IMG/VR virus record: IMGVR_UViG_3300040770_000079
Coordinates: 1 to 39,701 of that record
DNA: 39,701 nucleotides
Reading direction: 5' to 3' (one strand)
Source: a virus
The translations under genes were made by a program, and so were the position numbers. Under the pieces are notes generated by a model. The model worked only from the letters and a program-made list of their open reading frames with translations, made no database searches and was not told the origin of the DNA. Below, in pieces: positions 38,125 to 39,701 of the stretch (the stretch's first letter is position 1; each line of letters starts with the position of its first letter).

Positions 38125-38564
38125 TGAAAAAACTAATAAATTTTATAAAAAGTTTATTCAATAAAAAAAGTGAGTTAGTCTATTCTTACACTAAAAGGAC
38201 TAACTCACAAATTGAAATTGAATTATTAGACTTAATTAATGTGTATCGTATTGGTTTAGACTTACAAATTTTAAATCCAAACGAATTAATTAACGATATA
38301 AGCTATCGAAATACCCAGAGAATGTTATCTAGTGGATTTAATCATAACGGAGCAGTAGAGCGATTTAATGAGGTTAGAAAGGTTTTCAATTCAATATACG
38401 AAGCTGAAATTTTAGCAAAAGACTTTACGACTGCTAAATCGGTTTTAAATGGATGGATAAAAAGCGATTCACATAATAAGCAAATGACTAAACCAAATAT
38501 TAACCAAGTTGGCATATCATTTGAAAATAAAATAATATCGGTTATATTCGCAGAAATAAATTAA
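38124..38564 (+). CDS. CAP-domain (SCP/PR1-like) protein, copy 2
   Basis: 146 residues, complete. It is about 83% identical by eye to copy 1 at the left edge (some 25 differences over the aligned length), with the same conserved blocks (FNHNGAVERFNEV, YEAEILAKDF, IKSDSHNKQMTKPNINQVGI). The first 20 or so residues and bases are nearly identical. It starts at the overlap with the fibre stop. It may act on the envelope or be a virion protein. No enzymatic residue can be assigned. Confidence 0.75.
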   Translation: MKKLINFIKSLFNKKSELVYSYTKRTNSQIEIELLDLINVYRIGLDLQILNPNELINDISYRNTQRMLSSGFNHNGAVERFNEVRKVFNSIYEAEILAKDFTTAKSVLNGWIKSDSHNKQMTKPNINQVGISFENKIISVIFAEIN

Positions 38565-38584
38565 CAATTAAATAAATAACAGAA

Positions 38585-38842
38585 ATGAAATTAAACAAAT
38601 CTCAAGTGATTAGCTGGCTTATAACAATAGGAGCTACTTTTAGCACGGTTTACGGATTTATTCAAGGTAATATGGGGATATTAACCGAGTTCGGAATAGA
38701 CCAAAAATGGGCGCAATTGATAATGTTAATAGGTCTTATCGCAACTGCTTTAAGTTCAAGCTTAGCGAAGGAAACTAAACCAGTAGAAATCAACTCAATC
38801 TTAGGAAGTTCAAGCGCACCAGCATCAAAAGATGAAAAGTAG
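38585..38842 (+). CDS. holin-like protein, second cassette
   Basis: 85 residues with two hydrophobic segments (about 9-27, ISWLITIGATFSTVYGFI; and about 43-61, AQLIMLIGLIATALSSSL) and a polar tail. It is two-helix, small and directly after a CAP gene, as in the first cassette. Holin role inferred. Confidence 0.55.
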   Translation: MKLNKSQVISWLITIGATFSTVYGFIQGNMGILTEFGIDQKWAQLIMLIGLIATALSSSLAKETKPVEINSILGSSSAPASKDEK

Positions 38843-38848
38843 TATTCA

Positions 38849-38884
38849 AAGGTATCTAGCTGAAAATGTTAGATACCTTATTTT
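38849..38884 (+). terminator. intrinsic terminator in the second lysis cassette
   Basis: AAGGTATCTA (38849-38858) pairs with TAGATACCTT (38870-38879), 11-base loop, then ATTTTAT. It lies right after the holin-like gene, as in the first cassette. Confidence 0.7.
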
Positions 38885-38894
38885 ATACGCCTTA

Positions 38895-39224
38895 ATGCCA
38901 CTATCTGAGATAAAATCAATATTTTATTACTCGGATATTAAAGTTAGATATTCGTTGTTTTCAAGCGAAACAAAATACTTGTGTAATGTTCTTGAGGATT
39001 ATTCAAATATAATTATAATTGGAGTGTTATGCTATTACGTTGTTTTTGTAAAAATTAACAACAAAATACGAAATATATTCCTATTTTTGTTTATAATTAA
39101 TGCGCTTGACCTAGTATTTATTGGATTGATGGCAAATTATTTATATCTTTTAAAATTACCCATAACAGCAGTAATATACAGCCGATGCCGATGCAGACAA
39201 TCAAATCAATTTTTAACGCGATAA
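38895..39224 (+). CDS. membrane protein of the second cassette
   Basis: 109 residues if it begins at the ATG at 38895, just past the terminator. An ATG at 38832 is in frame but its codons span the hairpin. It has two or three hydrophobic segments (NIIIIGVLCYYVVFVKI, IFLFLFIINALDLVFIGLMA). It parallels the 746 gene in position but not clearly in sequence. It overlaps the next gene by 40 bases. Function unknown. Confidence 0.45.
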   Translation: MPLSEIKSIFYYSDIKVRYSLFSSETKYLCNVLEDYSNIIIIGVLCYYVVFVKINNKIRNIFLFLFIINALDLVFIGLMANYLYLLKLPITAVIYSRCRCRQSNQFLTR

Positions 39225-39523
39225 ATTACATTTTCTATGTGTTTTATAGCTTTACAATTATTGATGTTGTTAAGAAAGTTACTTTTGGCGAGTTCTATTT
39301 GTCAAATGCAACTAATTTAGTTCAGTTTGGACTTACTGTTATAGGTTTGTTTTTTGGGTATTACAAGCTTTTAGCCTACAAAAGAGATAGTAAAATAAAG
39401 AGCGAAATATTAGAGCAGGAACTAATCGCTAAGAAAAACGCTAATTTCGAGCTGAATTGGAAACGTGAGTTTTTAGACTTAGGCAATAAATTGGAGGACT
39501 TGGGAAAAACCGATTCAAAATAA
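39185..39523 (+). CDS. membrane protein with coiled-coil end
   Basis: 112 residues. Two hydrophobic segments (about 13-29 and 46-66), then a charged helix (RDSKIKSEILEQELIAKKNA). It is comparable in place to the XhlA-like gene of the first cassette, with the order of membrane and coil reversed. An alternative start at 39191 (second M) cannot be excluded. Function unknown. Confidence 0.45.
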   Translation: MPMQTIKSIFNAINYIFYVFYSFTIIDVVKKVTFGEFYLSNATNLVQFGLTVIGLFFGYYKLLAYKRDSKIKSEILEQELIAKKNANFELNWKREFLDLGNKLEDLGKTDSK

Positions 39524-39553
39524 AATAACTATATTTACAAAAAAAAATATTCA

Positions 39554-39701
39554 ATGGCTTTACCAGTTCCAAATTTTATAGATAGAGACGCCACCACCAT
39601 TATTTCAGAAATGGTTGCAGATTACGAGGTTAGAACTGGGCGTGCGCTAGAGCCTGCACAAGTTGAAACGCTTCTAATTAATGCATTCGCTTACCGTGAA
39701 T
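39554..39701 (+). CDS. baseplate J-like protein, N-terminal fragment cut by the window end
   Basis: 49 residues visible: MALPVPNFIDRDATTIISEM, then DYEVRTGRALEPAQVETLL and INAFAYRE. This is the opening of baseplate J-like proteins, which form baseplate wedges in contractile tails and in some complex siphovirus baseplates. The local base composition is richer in GC than that of the preceding genes. A TATATTTA near-match to the -7 element lies upstream at about 39530. Confidence 0.8.
   Translation, partial: MALPVPNFIDRDATTIISEMVADYEVRTGRALEPAQVETLLINAFAYRE

Noticed and set aside
1-39701. CRISPR array, tRNA genes, integrase or repressor
   Set aside because: No regularly spaced direct repeats, no cloverleaf-like segments and no recombinase or CI-like motifs were seen.

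Overview
The window is one continuous stretch of an AT-rich tailed-phage (Caudoviricetes) genome or prophage whose host is most likely a member of Bacteroidota, probably Flavobacteriia. The evidence is the promoter type (TTG, about 19 bp, then TAnnTTTG), start codons preceded by AT-rich ATTATG-like leaders instead of Shine-Dalgarno sites, the families present (DUF3127-type ssDNA-binding protein, DUF6291-type replication protein, ANELRIGN proteins) and the very low GC. I see no integrase, CI-like repressor, tRNA or rRNA gene, so lytic or temperate lifestyle cannot be decided here. Morphology looks like a siphovirus: HK97-type head, one tail-tube gene followed by a gpG/gpGT-like frameshift pair and a tape measure, and no sheath gene. 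A baseplate-J-like gene does begin at the right edge.

Layout. 1-2204: end of a lysis region (CAP-domain protein, holin-like proteins, cupin, GH24 endolysin) closed by a terminator. 2327-3811: accessory genes including a likely unimolecular spanin. 3871-9062: an early operon of small genes plus YqaJ exonuclease, an SSB-like protein, dUTPase, a MazG-like protein and ThyX. 9173-11130: small genes and a metallophosphoesterase. 11313-15066: replication operon (DUF6291-type protein, RepA-like ATPase, RusA-like resolvase) behind a leader that can fold into a pseudoknot. 15152-18555: many tiny early genes, two decayed genes and duplicated promoters. 18642-25163: packaging and head genes (TerS-like, HNH endonuclease, TerL with an internal amber codon, portal, MuF-like, protease, capsid). 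25222-26261: a reverse-strand methyltransferase cassette. 26406-31573: head-tail connectors, tail tube, frameshifted chaperones and tape measure. 31686-32204: an accessory cassette. 32317-38124: hub-like protein, second tube-like protein and fibres. 38124-39523: a second CAP/holin cassette. 39554 onward: baseplate-J-like protein, cut by the window end.

How it fits together. Exonuclease and SSB-like protein make a recombination pair. dUTPase and ThyX support dTMP supply. The DUF6291-type protein, ATPase and RusA-like nuclease replicate and resolve DNA. TerS-like protein, TerL and portal package it. Connectors join the head to the tail. CAP, holin-like, endolysin and spanin proteins act on the host envelope. 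At least five well-formed promoters of one type, several intrinsic terminators and two pseudoknot-capable leaders divide the window into transcription units.

Most notable points: (1) two unrelated leader sequences, before the replication operon and before the packaging operon, can both fold into the same H-type pseudoknot; (2) terL carries an in-frame TAG inside the ATPase P-loop, apparently from a six-base insertion, inside a small inverted repeat, directly downstream of an HNH endonuclease gene; (3) five promoters share an ATTCAAA box in the spacer; (4) CAP/holin cassettes occur at both ends; (5) a possible Acb2/Tad1-like helical-hairpin protein sits among the head genes. No gene-free stretch exceeds 300 bases. 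The longest (17160-17430, 11131-11312, 17683-17830, 26262-26405, 32205-32316) hold the promoters, terminators and RNA structures listed.
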